20,089 nucleotides of DNA, from the IMG/VR virus record IMGVR_UViG_3300033979_000063, positions 1 through 20,089 of that record, one strand, 5' to 3'. Below the pieces are notes generated by a model. It worked only from the letters and a program-made list of their open reading frames with translations, searched no databases and had not been told where the DNA came from. This DNA comes from a virus. Shown piece by piece: positions 6,118-15,031 of the stretch. The stretch's first letter is position 1. The number at the start of each line of letters is the position of its first letter. The position numbers and the translations under genes were made by a program.

Positions 6118-9100
6118 ATGCCAGCATCCATTATTGTCGCGGGACTTGTAGAAGCGGGTGTATTCGCTGCGAGCAGTTTGGGCGCTATGGCCGCAACCGC
6201 GGCGATTCGGTTTGCAACCTCTGTCGTTGTCTCTAAGGCCTTCGGGAATAAAAGCTCAAGCGCTCAAGATGCGGGTGTAAGGCAACAGCTTCCTCCAGCG
6301 GCTAATTATTCCGTTCCAATTGTGTACGGAGATGCTTATCTCGGTGGAACCTTTGTCGATGCGGTGTTGTCTACCGATCAAAAGGTAATGTTTTATGTTC
6401 TTGCAATCTCTAGTATTAGCAATAACGGACAGTTTTCTTTTGACACGACAGATTTTTGGTACGGTGATCGTCAAGTAAATTTTCAATCATCTTCAAGTCC
6501 AAATGTCGAAAGTCTTGTTGATGGCAATGGAAACATAGATGACGCAGTGGCGGCTAACAATAGATTTCAGATTTATTTATATACATCTGATAACTCTGGA
6601 AATATCACAAGGGTTAATTCGCTAAGTTATCCGTGGGATGTAATGGGGCCTTCTGAACCGGCTGGTATTGATCCTGCTTTGCAATGGCCCTCCACCGGAA
6701 GAAGAATGAATGGTTTGGCATTTGCCATTGTGAGGATGACTTACAACAGGGATGCTGGACTAACTGGTTTGCAGCCTCTTACTTTCAAGTGTTCTCAGTA
6801 TCTAAACGGAACCGGCGCAGCTAAGCCCGGAGATGTCTGGTACGACTACATGACTGATACGCGCTACGGCGCAGGCATGACGGGTCTGGTGGATTCTGCC
6901 AGCGCGGCAACGCTTAACACTTACTCAGACACGCTCATCTCTTACACGAACTCATCTGGAGGCACGAGCAGTCAGGCTAGATATAGGATCAACGGTGTCG
7001 TTGATACGGCTCGACCAGTTCTAGAGAACGTTGAGCAAATCATTGAGGCTTGCGATAGTTGGATGACCTACAACGCTGCCTCTGGTCAGTGGTCGATTGT
7101 TGTCAATAAAGCCGAAACCTCTAGCTTCTCTTTTAACGACACAAATCTAATCGGTGACATTCGAGTTAGTACGACCGACATTAACCAACAGATCAACCAG
7201 ATTGAGATTGACTTTGCAAGCAAGGAAGCGCGGGATCAGCCCGACATCGTGTTTGCAGAGCTTCCCGCTGGCTCTCTTTACGCCAACGAGCCGAGGAACA
7301 AAGAGACTTATCGGCTAGAGATGACCAACGATTCGGTGCAAGTTAAGTATCTTGCCAATCGTCGGCTTTTGCAGAGCAGAGAGGACTTATTAGTTTCAAT
7401 TACCGCGGCTTATCCTGCGATTCAGGTTGATGCGGGTGACGTTGTAGACATCACAAACTCAGACTATGGATGGACTAACAAGCTCTTCCGAGTCATGAAA
7501 GTCAACGAGGCTACGACACCAGACGGCAACCTCGGCGCGGCATTAGAGCTCACGGAATACTCGGCAACTGTTTACGCAGACCCGACTGCGGGGTCAATCA
7601 GTCAATACACACAGGCTCCGGCATCTGGCATCCCTTCCTCTCAATACATTTCGACTCCGGGGACACCGTGGCTCTACAACGTGCCACCGTATGCACCGGC
7701 TCCCTGTGCTGATCCTCCGGTATTCAGTATGGTTGCCAGCGTTCCGGCTACCGGTCGAGTGTTGTTGATGTCGCTGTACTACACAACGGTAGCGACTCCA
7801 TCCTCATCGGATTGGAACCTAATCAAGACAACCAACACAATTGATGGCAGTCCTTACACTCCATTGGTTTCACAGGTCTTTACAGACCTAACGCTTCCAT
7901 CCGGCACTTATTATTTTCGAGTCATCGCTAGCAACGGATCAGCTTCTTCTGTTAGCGCAACATCCTCCGCAGTGGTATGGGACACAAGCGTTAGAACTGT
8001 AAGTCTTAGTTCAACTGCTGTTCAATTTATAACGTCCTCTGCTGGTGTTGTATCGCCCTCTACGATCACGTTTACAGCGACAAGTACCTTTACAAGCCCA
8101 ACGTGGCAGTGGCGTGTAGACGGCGTTTTACAGGCTTCCACAACCAATACTTTTGTTCTGTCTGCTTTCTCGCCTAGCACTGCAAAAACAATCTCGGTGA
8201 CTGCAAGTCAAGGTGGTTGTTCGGCTACAAACTCAATGGTGATTTCGAGCATCCGCGACGGGTTAAATGGCCCGACCGGACCGACGGGCCCGATTGGACC
8301 CACAGGCTCGGGAAGCGGCCCGACAGGGCCCACGGGCGCAACGGGAGCCTCAAGCACAGTGCCCGGCCCAACGGGGCCCGCAGGCATTCAGGGAGCGACC
8401 GGCCCCACCGGGGTTGCCGGTCCGACAGGGCCCACCGGCATTCAAGGGAATACCGGCCCGACCGGAGCTCAGGGGAATACAGGCCCCACCGGCGCTGCCT
8501 CCACCGTACCGGGGCCAACAGGGCCCACGGGCGCGGCTTCCTCGATTGCCGGTCCAACAGGGCCTACGGGAGCAGCCTCGACGGTTCCCGGTCCTACAGG
8601 GCCCACAGGGGTTCAGGGCAGCACCGGTCCAACCGGGGCTACGGGTGCGTCATCTACTGTGCCCGGACCGACGGGCCCCACTGGCGCTCAAGGAAATGTT
8701 GGGCCAACGGGCGCTGCGGGGAGTGTCGGCCCAACCGGGCCCACAGGCGCACAGGGCAATGTCGGACCCACCGGTGCTCAGGGAATTGCCGGTCCGACCG
8801 GGCCTACGGGCAGTCAAGGGAATGTCGGCCCGACGGGGCCCACCGGGGCAGCGTCTACGGTTCCCGGACCCACCGGAGCGGGCGGTCCAACAGGCCCGAC
8901 GGGGGCGAATGCAACACCCGGAGGCGTAACCACAAGCATTCAATACAACACATCTAATACTTTTGACGGTTCGGCAAACCTAACGTGGAACGGATCTACC
9001 TTGCTTGCTAAAGGCGATCTCAAACTGCAAAAGGGCATTCCTGAAGTTCTTTTAAGATCTGCTGGAGACGTAAAACAATACTTTATAGCTGCCAATATCT

Positions 9101-9591
9101 CTGATGTAGTCGATGGCGGCGTGGTTATCGGAACGGGCGCGAGCATCAACTCTGGCACTGCTTACCTGACGCTTACATCGTCCGGCAACGCTGTGGTTCC
9201 CGGCGTTTACTCCGCAACGGTGGGAGGAACCAATCGAGATGTCTATGTTGATAACACTGGATTGATCGGTTATGTCAGTTCATTGAGGGAGACCAAAACA
9301 GATATTCAGCCAATTACAAATGCTCAATGGATTTATGATCTTCAGCCGGTTTCGTTTTACTACCGAGCAAGAGATAGGGAAGGGAACCTTACCGATCAAA
9401 GAGACGGTGATTTATCTTACGGTTTGATTGCTGAGGATGCAGAGATCGTCAATTCAGAGATCTGTTACTACGACATCATAAATGGCGAAAAGGTTTTGAG
9501 AGGCATCAATTATTCAAAGTTGATTGTTCCTTTGCTCAAGGAAATTCAAGACTTGAAGCGGCGCATTGCGGAGTTAGAGAATCCCGCATAA
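6118..9591 (+). CDS. J-like central tail hub/tip protein fused to collagen-like fibre with S74 self-cleaving chaperone
   Basis: An 1157-residue tail tip protein. Residues 1-45 are hydrophobic, Ala-rich and resemble the N-terminus of J-type tip proteins. Residues 60-495 are the hub, with '[19 protein letters not shown]' early and an '[13 protein letters not shown]' ending seen in phage-tail_3-type hubs. Residues ~540-625 look FN3-like and ~630-712 Ig-like. Residues ~716-936 are a collagen-like stalk with about 30 Gly-Pro-Thr triplets and repeated '[12 protein letters not shown]' interruptions. After a beta-rich linker comes a Peptidase_S74 intramolecular chaperone (about 1050-1157): '[12 protein letters not shown]' supplies a Ser1055/Lys1060 dyad with the expected spacing of five, then 'GLIAEDAE' and a C-terminal coiled coil. 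Self-cleavage N-terminal to Ser1055 would release about 103 residues after trimer folding. Start is ATG 6118, 3 bases after the GNAT stop. Confidence 0.9.
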   Translation: MPASIIVAGLVEAGVFAASSLGAMAATAAIRFATSVVVSKAFGNKSSSAQDAGVRQQLPPAANYSVPIVYGDAYLGGTFVDAVLSTDQKVMFYVLAISSISNNGQFSFDTTDFWYGDRQVNFQSSSSPNVESLVDGNGNIDDAVAANNRFQIYLYTSDNSGNITRVNSLSYPWDVMGPSEPAGIDPALQWPSTGRRMNGLAFAIVRMTYNRDAGLTGLQPLTFKCSQYLNGTGAAKPGDVWYDYMTDTRYGAGMTGLVDSASAATLNTYSDTLISYTNSSGGTSSQARYRINGVVDTARPVLENVEQIIEACDSWMTYNAASGQWSIVVNKAETSSFSFNDTNLIGDIRVSTTDINQQINQIEIDFASKEARDQPDIVFAELPAGSLYANEPRNKETYRLEMTNDSVQVKYLANRRLLQSREDLLVSITAAYPAIQVDAGDVVDITNSDYGWTNKLFRVMKVNEATTPDGNLGAALELTEYSATVYADPTAGSISQYTQAPASGIPSSQYISTPGTPWLYNVPPYAPAPCADPPVFSMVASVPATGRVLLMSLYYTTVATPSSSDWNLIKTTNTIDGSPYTPLVSQVFTDLTLPSGTYYFRVIASNGSASSVSATSSAVVWDTSVRTVSLSSTAVQFITSSAGVVSPSTITFTATSTFTSPTWQWRVDGVLQASTTNTFVLSAFSPSTAKTISVTASQGGCSATNSMVISSIRDGLNGPTGPTGPIGPTGSGSGPTGPTGATGASSTVPGPTGPAGIQGATGPTGVAGPTGPTGIQGNTGPTGAQGNTGPTGAASTVPGPTGPTGAASSIAGPTGPTGAASTVPGPTGPTGVQGSTGPTGATGASSTVPGPTGPTGAQGNVGPTGAAGSVGPTGPTGAQGNVGPTGAQGIAGPTGPTGSQGNVGPTGPTGAASTVPGPTGAGGPTGPTGANATPGGVTTSIQYNTSNTFDGSANLTWNGSTLLAKGDLKLQKGIPEVLLRSAGDVKQYFIAANISDVVDGGVVIGTGASINSGTAYLTLTSSGNAVVPGVYSATVGGTNRDVYVDNTGLIGYVSSLRETKTDIQPITNAQWIYDLQPVSFYYRARDREGNLTDQRDGDLSYGLIAEDAEIVNSEICYYDIINGEKVLRGINYSKLIVPLLKEIQDLKRRIAELENPA
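8262..8925 (+). repeat. Collagen-like Gly-X-Y repeat tract of the hub/fibre protein
   Basis: About 220 codons of Gly-X-Y triplets dominated by GPT, with GAQ, GNV/GNT and GIQ variants. Short interruptions of the type 'AASTVP' break the triplet phase at intervals. The protein repeat is regular, but synonymous codons vary strongly between copies, so exact nucleotide repeats are short. Cores of GGCCCNACNGG recur throughout. Confidence 0.92.
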
Positions 9592-9666
9592 AATAATAAA
9601 AAACACGACAGCCCATCGTTCTGCTGGGAGTGCCTAGCGAACGTCACTTACCGAGTAGAGGGAAAC
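9592..9666 (+). other. 75-base spacer with weak promoter-like and hairpin-like elements
   Basis: This is one of only two real spacers in the window. TTGCGG (9566-9571), 17 bases, then TAAAAT (9589-9594) is a weak sigma70-like candidate. CCCA (9612-9615) can pair with TGGG (9625-9628) around a 9-base loop; the alternative CAGC/GCTG pairing is equally weak. No T-run follows, so an intrinsic terminator is unlikely. The ribosome-binding site for the next gene (AGAGGGA) is at its end. Confidence 0.35.
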
Positions 9667-10149
9667 GTGGCCGTCTTTTCAAAGAATACCCTGACGCAGG
9701 TCAGCGGTTTTGACAATCAAATCATTGCTGGCGAACTGGTTTACAACCAGCGGACATATTGGAATCTCACTCTCAATAACTCCGACGGCACGCCTAGAAA
9801 TCTATTCGGCTCTACGGTTACGAGCCAGATCCTACGTCGGCAGCTTTCCAATGTCAGAGACTCGCGCTACGGTTTGACATTCGACATAGCCGATTACACG
9901 CCAGAACCCTCACCAGTCAATCTGACCATTACTAATCAAGATCTTTCTAACGGCTCCTTCACACTGGTGATTGATGAGTCGGCGTGGTCGGTCATGTCGA
10001 CGGATGTTCAACTCGACATTAACGCGAACAACCCGGTTGGATTCTCTGGGAACATCAAAATCGCTATTCCTGCAAGCGGATCAACTCCGGCGCAGGATCT
10101 CATCATCTTCTTGTTATTCCTTGTCAGATCTGATGGAGTCACAAATTGA
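9667..10149 (+). CDS. Baseplate/fibre adapter-like protein, function inferred
   Basis: A 160-residue, mostly beta-strand protein. The GTG start at 9667 has a good AGAGGGA ribosome-binding site. The region '[19 protein letters not shown]' followed by 'TVTSQILRR' (about residues 31-58) resembles the N-terminal domain of BppU-type baseplate upper proteins and other fibre adapters, in which polymer strands interleave with a Gly/Asp turn. The C-terminal part ([20 protein letters not shown]) completes a beta sandwich. It lies between two fibre genes, and its stop overlaps the TTG start of the second fibre, so it may anchor that fibre to the tail tip. This is a moderate-confidence family impression plus position. 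Confidence 0.5.
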   Translation: MAVFSKNTLTQVSGFDNQIIAGELVYNQRTYWNLTLNNSDGTPRNLFGSTVTSQILRRQLSNVRDSRYGLTFDIADYTPEPSPVNLTITNQDLSNGSFTLVIDESAWSVMSTDVQLDINANNPVGFSGNIKIAIPASGSTPAQDLIIFLLFLVRSDGVTN

Positions 10150-13100
10150 GTACGACAGTTACTGGCGCGAATCAGATCGTCCTTGTTGTAGATCAGGGCG
10201 TTATCGGACCGACCGGGCCTGCCGGTGCAGCGGGCGGACCAACGGGGCCCACGGGCTTACCGAGCACAGTTCCCGGACCAACCGGGGCGACGGGCCCTAC
10301 CGGCGCACAAGGGGCTGGCATCACGATCAAGGGAACGGTTGCCACAGTTGGTGATCTGCCTTCGTCTGGCAACACTCCCGGAGATGCTTACATTGTTCTG
10401 TCTAACGGTCATCTTTATGTGTGGAGCGGATCTTCGTGGGGCGACTCCGGGCAGATTGTCGGCCCGACCGGTCCGACCGGCGCTCAAGGGGTAGCGGGAG
10501 CCACTGGAAGCACAGGCCCCACCGGGGCGGCATCCACGGTGGCCGGGCCAACGGGGCCCACCGGCGAGACGGGCGCAGCAAGCACAGTGCCCGGACCCAC
10601 TGGGGCTACGGGTGCTCAGGGAAATATTGGCCCTACTGGCGCTGCATCTACGGTTCCCGGACCGACGGGCCCGACCGGGCCTGCCGGAGGTGGAAGCGCA
10701 ATCACGGTTAAGGAAGAAGGTACGACGCTTACCTCCAATGTCACATCGTTTGACTTTGTAGGCTCGGGAGTCATCGCAACGGCAGTGGGCGATGCTGTCA
10801 CGGTTTCGATCACTGGCGGCACTGGGGCGACCGGCCCCACAGGGCCCACCGGAGCGGCTTCTACGGTTCCCGGTCCAACCGGCGCTACAGGAAGTACCGG
10901 GGCCACTGGGAGTGTCGGTCCGACGGGGCCCACAGGCCCTGCTGGGGGTGGTGGAAGTGCTATCTCGGTCTCAGACGAAGGTACTCAGCTAACAGCGAAC
11001 GTTACATCCTTTAATTTCACGGGATCTGGTGTCACGGCTACATCCGTTGGTGATGCTGTAACCGTGAACGTCTCCGCGGGGGTTGGGCCAACCGGCCCTA
11101 CGGGCGGCGGCGGTGCTCTCGGTTACTGGGGTTCTTTCTACTCCGATACAACCCAGACGATTGCATCTACAACCACCGCTTACGCGATCACGCTTAATAA
11201 CACTGATCCTAATAGCTCTGGCGTAAGTGTCGTCTCCGGCTCAAGGCTGACGTTTGCTTATGCAGGTGTCTACAACATCCAGTTCTCTGCACAAATAGAT
11301 AGAACGTCAGGATCTGGTACAGATACAGCTGAGATCTGGTTTGCTAAGAACGGCACGAACATTTCCGAATCGTCGACGAAAGTAACGGTTACCGGAAGTG
11401 CGGCGCAAGCGAAAGAAGTAGCGGCGTGGAACTACATGCTTCAGGTCGCGGCTAACGATTATGTTGAGCTGTACTGGCAAGCCACAGATACAAGCATTGC
11501 ACTTTTAGCCGAGCCGGGTCAAATCAATCCTGTCCGTCCTGCTGTGCCCTCGGTCATTCTGACGGCTCAACAAGTGATGTTTACTCAGCTCGGCCCGACC
11601 GGACCGACCGGCGCTCAAGGCGCACAGGGCATTCAGGGAGTGACCGGCCCAACCGGCGATCAGGGCATTCAAGGTGTGACCGGACCCACCGGGGCGGCGA
11701 GCACAGTGGCCGGCCCGACGGGGCCCACCGGGGCGCAGGGTGCTGCAAGTACGGTTCCCGGTCCGACCGGACCGACGGGGGCCGCAGGGGCAAACGGCCC
11801 GACGGGGCCCACGGGTGATGCCTCGACAGTGCCCGGACCGACCGGCGCAACAGGCCCTACCGGGGCAGCAGGCGCAGCCTCTATAGCCGTGTTGGACGAA
11901 GGAACCCAAATCACTTCCGCAGTGACTTCTATTAACTTTACAGGCTCCGGTGTGACAGCTACGGCAGTAGGCTCTGCTGTAACTGTTAATGTATCCGGCA
12001 GTAGTGGTACTGGCGATGTTGTCGGCCCATCATCTGCTGTTGACAGCCAGATTGCGTTATTCAACAGCACGACCGGCAAATTGATTAAAGCAGCAACCAC
12101 AACAGGTCTGCTTAAGGCTTCGTCAGGTGTCATAGCCGCAGCGGTATCTAGCACAGACTACGCACCAGCAACGACAGGCACTAATGCTCAACTGCTGGCA
12201 AACAACGGTTCTGGTGGTTTTTCTAACGTTACGGTTGGTGCTAATTTATCTTTATCTGCTGGTACTTTAACGGCTGGTTTGGTTTGGCAGTCGGTGCAGA
12301 CCACAGGATTTACCGCAGTCGCAGGCAGAGCTTATCCCTGCAATACGACCTCAGCGGCTTTCACAGTGACTTTACCTTCGAGCGCTAGTGCTGGGGATCA
12401 GGTTCAACTGCTTGATTATGCCGGAACATGGGCGACAAACAATGTGACAATCGGACGAAATGGAAATAATGTCAATGGTCTGGCCTCAAACCCTGTTATG
12501 AATATCAATAGAGGCGCTGTAACTTTTACTTACATCGATGCAACTCAAGGATGGGCTGCTACAGATTCATTCAAGGTTTCGGATTTGTTTTTGACAGTGG
12601 AATATTTGGTTGTTGCAGGAGGTGGCGGTGGTGGCGGTTCTTACGGAGGTGGTGGGGGCGCTGGTGGCTTCTTAGATGGAACGCTGTCGGTAGTTCCGGC
12701 AGCGGCTTTAACTATTACCGTCGGAGCTGGCGGCGCGGGTGGGTCACCATCAAACGCAGCAAATGTTGGCGGCAATGGTTCTAGTTCTGTATTTAGTACC
12801 ATTTCAACAACTGGAGGCGGTGGTGCCCCTGGCTATCTTCCAGCGGGAGCCGGTGGTCAAAATGGTGGATCAGGCGGCGGTGGGATGGTTTTTAATGGCC
12901 CTGGCGGGACAGGGGTTGCCGGACCTCCGAGGCAAGGTTACAACGGAGGTAATGGCGCTCCTGCTGGCCCTGATTCGGGAGGTGGCGGTGGTGGCGCTGG
13001 TGGTGCTGGAACGGCTGGTGCATCAGGAGTCGGTGGAAATGGAGGTAGCGCAAAAGCATCGTCTATTACAGGCGCAACTGTCTATTACGCAGGTGGTGGC

Positions 13101-13451
13101 GGTGGTGGATCAAGAGGTTCTACCTTTGGCCTTGGGGGAGGAACCGCAACTACTGCTCAAAAAGGTGGCGGCGGAAATGGAAACGCTGGAACTACAGGAG
13201 CGTCCGCAGGAACGGCTGGTTCAGTAAATACTGGTGGCGGAGGAGGCGGCGGCGGTGAAGGAGCGCCATCTTTTTCCGCTAGTGTGGGCGGCGCTGGCGG
13301 TTCAGGAATTGTTATCTTGAAGATACCCAGTACAAACACGGCTACATTCTCTGGCGGTGTGACATCAAGCGTATCGACTGCTGTTGCTGGGTACAAGATT
13401 TACACCGTTACTGCTACATCCACCACATCTGAAACCGTCACATTTTCATGA
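10146..13451 (+). CDS. Collagen-like tail fibre with C1q-like domain, repeat modules and glycine-rich tip
   Basis: An 1101-residue fibre, probably a trimeric receptor-binding protein. The TTG start at 10146 overlaps the previous stop (TTGA) and has GGAG at 10135-10138, which supports this rare start. Collagen-like GPT segments lie at about residues 20-56, 105-180, 226-268 and 482-578. They are interrupted by a ~40-residue repeat found three times and, at about 324-478, a C1q/TNF-like jelly roll ([18 protein letters not shown], later [10 protein letters not shown]). A typical phage-fibre linker follows ([20 protein letters not shown]). Residues ~819-1060 are glycine-rich, starting '[17 protein letters not shown]', and end with '[11 protein letters not shown]', the signature of glycine-rich phage fibre tips. 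The polyglycine loops probably contact the receptor. No S74 domain is present. Confidence 0.85.
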   Translation: MSTTVTGANQIVLVVDQGVIGPTGPAGAAGGPTGPTGLPSTVPGPTGATGPTGAQGAGITIKGTVATVGDLPSSGNTPGDAYIVLSNGHLYVWSGSSWGDSGQIVGPTGPTGAQGVAGATGSTGPTGAASTVAGPTGPTGETGAASTVPGPTGATGAQGNIGPTGAASTVPGPTGPTGPAGGGSAITVKEEGTTLTSNVTSFDFVGSGVIATAVGDAVTVSITGGTGATGPTGPTGAASTVPGPTGATGSTGATGSVGPTGPTGPAGGGGSAISVSDEGTQLTANVTSFNFTGSGVTATSVGDAVTVNVSAGVGPTGPTGGGGALGYWGSFYSDTTQTIASTTTAYAITLNNTDPNSSGVSVVSGSRLTFAYAGVYNIQFSAQIDRTSGSGTDTAEIWFAKNGTNISESSTKVTVTGSAAQAKEVAAWNYMLQVAANDYVELYWQATDTSIALLAEPGQINPVRPAVPSVILTAQQVMFTQLGPTGPTGAQGAQGIQGVTGPTGDQGIQGVTGPTGAASTVAGPTGPTGAQGAASTVPGPTGPTGAAGANGPTGPTGDASTVPGPTGATGPTGAAGAASIAVLDEGTQITSAVTSINFTGSGVTATAVGSAVTVNVSGSSGTGDVVGPSSAVDSQIALFNSTTGKLIKAATTTGLLKASSGVIAAAVSSTDYAPATTGTNAQLLANNGSGGFSNVTVGANLSLSAGTLTAGLVWQSVQTTGFTAVAGRAYPCNTTSAAFTVTLPSSASAGDQVQLLDYAGTWATNNVTIGRNGNNVNGLASNPVMNINRGAVTFTYIDATQGWAATDSFKVSDLFLTVEYLVVAGGGGGGGSYGGGGGAGGFLDGTLSVVPAAALTITVGAGGAGGSPSNAANVGGNGSSSVFSTISTTGGGGAPGYLPAGAGGQNGGSGGGGMVFNGPGGTGVAGPPRQGYNGGNGAPAGPDSGGGGGGAGGAGTAGASGVGGNGGSAKASSITGATVYYAGGGGGGSRGSTFGLGGGTATTAQKGGGGNGNAGTTGASAGTAGSVNTGGGGGGGGEGAPSFSASVGGAGGSGIVILKIPSTNTATFSGGVTSSVSTAVAGYKIYTVTATSTTSETVTFS
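10698..12004 (+). repeat. Three copies of a ~40-residue fibre module
   Basis: Copies lie at about 10698-10820, 10959-11081 and 11882-12004. Each reads roughly 'A-I-x-V-x-[DE]-E-G-T-x-[LI]-T-x-x-V-T-S', then '[FI]-[DN]-F-x-G-S-G-V-x-A-T-x-V-G', then a beta strand 'AVTV-[SN]-[IV]'. Each follows a collagen-like segment, so the unit is collagen stalk plus small beta knob, perhaps a trimer registration module. Confidence 0.85.
12605..13320 (+). repeat. Glycine-rich low-complexity tip domain
   Basis: GGT/GGC/GGA runs encode clusters of three to eight glycines separated by short Ser/Ala/Asn/Tyr segments, within the second fibre frame. In glycine-rich phage adhesins such runs form packed polyglycine-II helices that present variable loops. 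The tract is part of the coding sequence and the frame is intact throughout. Confidence 0.8.
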
Positions 13452-14050
13452 ATGTGCATAATTTATTTCCTATCCCTGTCGGCTTTACTGAGCTAGGGAG
13501 GCCTTTGTCTGATGAGGAGCTGTTTTTCATCCGTGAGCTTGAGACAAGACCGAATCAAGGCAACACTACAAGCACAAACAATTTTGTCTTGCGTGATCCT
13601 GTGCTGACGAACCTACGTTCGTTCATTGAAGATGCTGTCTCGGAATACTTTAAGTCCACAGTCAATCCTAAGCACAATGTAAGTCTGAGAGTCACGCAAA
13701 GCTGGTGCAACTACAGCGATCAAGGTCAATATCACCATAAGCACGCACATCCAAACAGTTATATCTCTGGTGTGTTTTATGTACAGACCAACCCTGATGA
13801 CAGGATTTATTTTTACAAGGATGGTTGGCAGCAGATTAAATTCCCTCCTGACCAGTGGAACCCGTATAACTCTGAAAGCTGGTGGTTTGATGCTTATGAA
13901 GGCCGACTGATTCTTTTTCCCTCGTCATTGACGCATATGGTTCCTGAAGTCAAAGGCGAAAACACAAGAATCTCTTTATCATTTAATACATTTCCCGTTG
14001 GTGTGGTCGGGGAGGAAATGGATTTAACAGGCTTAAGGATAGAGGCTTGA
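13448..14050 (+). CDS. 2-oxoglutarate/Fe(II)-dependent oxygenase (2OG-FeII_Oxy_5-like)
   Basis: A 200-residue putative 2OG-Fe(II) oxygenase that would couple decarboxylation of 2-oxoglutarate to hydroxylation of a substrate. The core reads '[19 protein letters not shown]' followed by '[10 protein letters not shown]' (residues 84-112), giving an H99-x-H101 pair where the classical H-x-D is expected; this H-x-H form is how I recall phage members of this subfamily. '[15 protein letters not shown]' supplies the distal ligand H163, and R174 in 'NTRISLSFN' is the likely 2-oxoglutarate-binding arginine. The N-terminal 'LFPIPVGF' is also typical. The ATG overlaps the fibre stop (ATGA), so expression is coupled to the collagen-like fibre, a candidate substrate by context only. 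Confidence 0.82.
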   Translation: MNVHNLFPIPVGFTELGRPLSDEELFFIRELETRPNQGNTTSTNNFVLRDPVLTNLRSFIEDAVSEYFKSTVNPKHNVSLRVTQSWCNYSDQGQYHHKHAHPNSYISGVFYVQTNPDDRIYFYKDGWQQIKFPPDQWNPYNSESWWFDAYEGRLILFPSSLTHMVPEVKGENTRISLSFNTFPVGVVGEEMDLTGLRIEA

Positions 14051-14051
14051 T

Positions 14052-14432
14052 ATGGCGCACTTTGCAAAACTTGATAACTTAGGTGTCGTTGTGTTTGTTA
14101 CTGTAGGGCGCGACGAGGATGAAGAACTCGCGCTTTGTGCAAGAACAGGCGACACCTATCGCAGAACGTCTTACAACACTCGCGGCGGGGTTCACTATGA
14201 CCCTGTAACGGGTTTACCATCTGCCGATCAATCTAAAGCCTTCCGCAAAAACTATGCGGGGATTGGCTATCGGTATGACATCGACCGCGATGCTTTCATC
14301 CCACCTAAGCCCTATCCATCGTGGGTACTGAACGAAGATACTTGCCTATGGGATGCGCCTGTACCTATGCCGCAGGACGGAAAGATATATAGCTGGGATG
14401 AGGCAACGACGAGTTGGGTTGAAGTGACTTAA
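14052..14432 (+). CDS. Conserved small phage protein near fibre genes, unknown function
   Basis: A 126-residue soluble protein starting at ATG 14052, one base after the oxygenase stop. It opens 'MAHFAKLDNLGVVVFVTVG' and contains 'RKNYAGIGYRYDIDRDAFI', then 'PPKPYPSWVLNEDTCLWDAP' and a C-terminal 'YSWDEATTSWVEV'. I recall this Tyr/Trp/Asp-rich pattern from conserved hypothetical proteins near tail fibres in marine and freshwater phages, where no function is established. The two W-x-x-[DN]-E-x-T-x-x-W-type elements are a small internal repeat (S/Y-W-x-L/D-N/E). A fibre-associated or fibre-assembly role is suggested by position only. Confidence 0.72.
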   Translation: MAHFAKLDNLGVVVFVTVGRDEDEELALCARTGDTYRRTSYNTRGGVHYDPVTGLPSADQSKAFRKNYAGIGYRYDIDRDAFIPPKPYPSWVLNEDTCLWDAPVPMPQDGKIYSWDEATTSWVEVT

Positions 14433-14448
14433 CTACGGCGCAGATAAT
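14419..14448 (+). promoter_or_regulatory. Candidate sigma70-like promoter upstream of HNH/glycosyltransferase pair
   Basis: TTGAAG (14419-14424), 18 bases, then GATAAT (14443-14448) matches the sigma70 consensus at 4/6 and 5/6 positions. It precedes the only sizeable gap in this part of the operon. Prediction by eye; chance matches of this quality are common. Confidence 0.25.
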
Positions 14449-14460
14449 TTAGAATGACGA

Positions 14461-14493
14461 AAGCCCGCAGTGCTACCAACACATACGGGCCTT
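14461..14493 (+). promoter_or_regulatory. Hairpin in the 5' leader of the HNH endonuclease gene
   Basis: GCCCG (14463-14467) pairs perfectly with CGGGC (14486-14490). AA/TT pairs (14461-14462 with 14492-14493) extend it across a one-base bulge at 14491, around an 18-base loop. Only TTCT follows, so this is not a convincing rho-independent terminator. It could be a weak terminator or a leader element limiting expression of the endonuclease. Confidence 0.45.
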
Positions 14494-14518
14494 CTAACCA
14501 ACAACGAGGACATTCGTT

Positions 14519-15031
14519 ATGGCTGCAAAGATTCTACCAATAGAAACACTGCAACAACTGTTTCGTTACGATCCAGACACGGGAGATATCTATTGGATCT
14601 CGCAAGGCGGAGGAAAGATCAAGAAAAAGCCTGCCGGTACAATCGTTAAAGCTGGCTATGTAGGCATTCTTATTGACGGCAAACGATACTACGCACACAG
14701 AATCGCGTGGGCTTTACATCACGGCAAGCATCCAGAGCTTCATCTGGATCACATTAACGGTATTAAGACTGACAATCGGATTGCCAATCTTAGAGAGGCA
14801 AACGATATGCAAAATGCTAGGAACTCAAAAAAGCCCGTTAATAATACTAGCGGTTATGCGGGCGTGTCATACTGTAAGTGCACAAACAAATGGCGAGCAT
14901 CAATAAAAGTAAACCGCAAAGTAATTTACTTTGGGCGATTTCAAGACATTAAAGACGCGGTTCGCGCAAGAAAAGAAGCTGAGATAAGATACTTTGGTGA
15001 ATGGAGAAAACAAGATGAAAATTTGCGTTAA
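14519..15031 (+). CDS. HNH homing endonuclease with AP2-like DNA-binding domain
   Basis: A 170-residue free-standing homing-type endonuclease. ATG 14519 has a GAGGA ribosome-binding site at 14506-14510. The N-terminal 'LFRYDPDTGDIYWISQGGG' is typical of this phage family. The HNH core follows: 'AHRIAWALHHG' (H60), 'LHLDHINGIKTDNRIANLR' (D77-H78, N86, N90) and 'QNARN'. Residues ~111-162 are AP2-like: 'SGYAGVSYCKCTNKWRASI', then 'IYFGRFQDIKDAV'. All expected HNH residues appear present, so it is probably active. It is the only gene preceded by a spacer in this part of the operon, consistent with a mobile insertion. Its 3' end overlaps the glycosyltransferase by 17 bases, so excision would not be clean. 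Confidence 0.92.
   Translation: MAAKILPIETLQQLFRYDPDTGDIYWISQGGGKIKKKPAGTIVKAGYVGILIDGKRYYAHRIAWALHHGKHPELHLDHINGIKTDNRIANLREANDMQNARNSKKPVNNTSGYAGVSYCKCTNKWRASIKVNRKVIYFGRFQDIKDAVRARKEAEIRYFGEWRKQDENLR

Noticed and set aside
8262-8925. CRISPR-like or tandem DNA repeat array
   Set aside because: Units are not identical in sequence or spacing and lie in an intact coding frame; the repeats are amino-acid repeats.
8225-8943. Minus-strand open frames antisense to the first collagen-like tract
   Set aside because: Low-complexity Arg/Ser/Gly translations mirroring the repeat; no ribosome-binding site and no neighbouring minus-strand genes.
8217-8957. Long open frames in the other plus frames across the collagen-like tract
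   Set aside because: They are by-products of the GC-rich triplet repeat; translations are Arg/His/Pro-rich and lack starts with ribosome-binding sites, while the GPT frame is clearly coding.
9601-9640. Rho-independent terminator after the S74-bearing gene
   Set aside because: The stem is only four base pairs and no T-run follows; kept only as a weak hairpin in the spacer description.
11505-12154. Minus-strand open frames antisense to the second fibre (up to 161 codons)
   Set aside because: Pro/Val/Ala-rich mirror translations of the GPT repeats; no independent coding evidence.
12551-13227. Alternate-frame open frames over the glycine-rich tip
   Set aside because: Trp/Arg- or Val/Leu-rich translations caused by GGN runs; the glycine-rich frame continues intact and ends with a known fibre signature.
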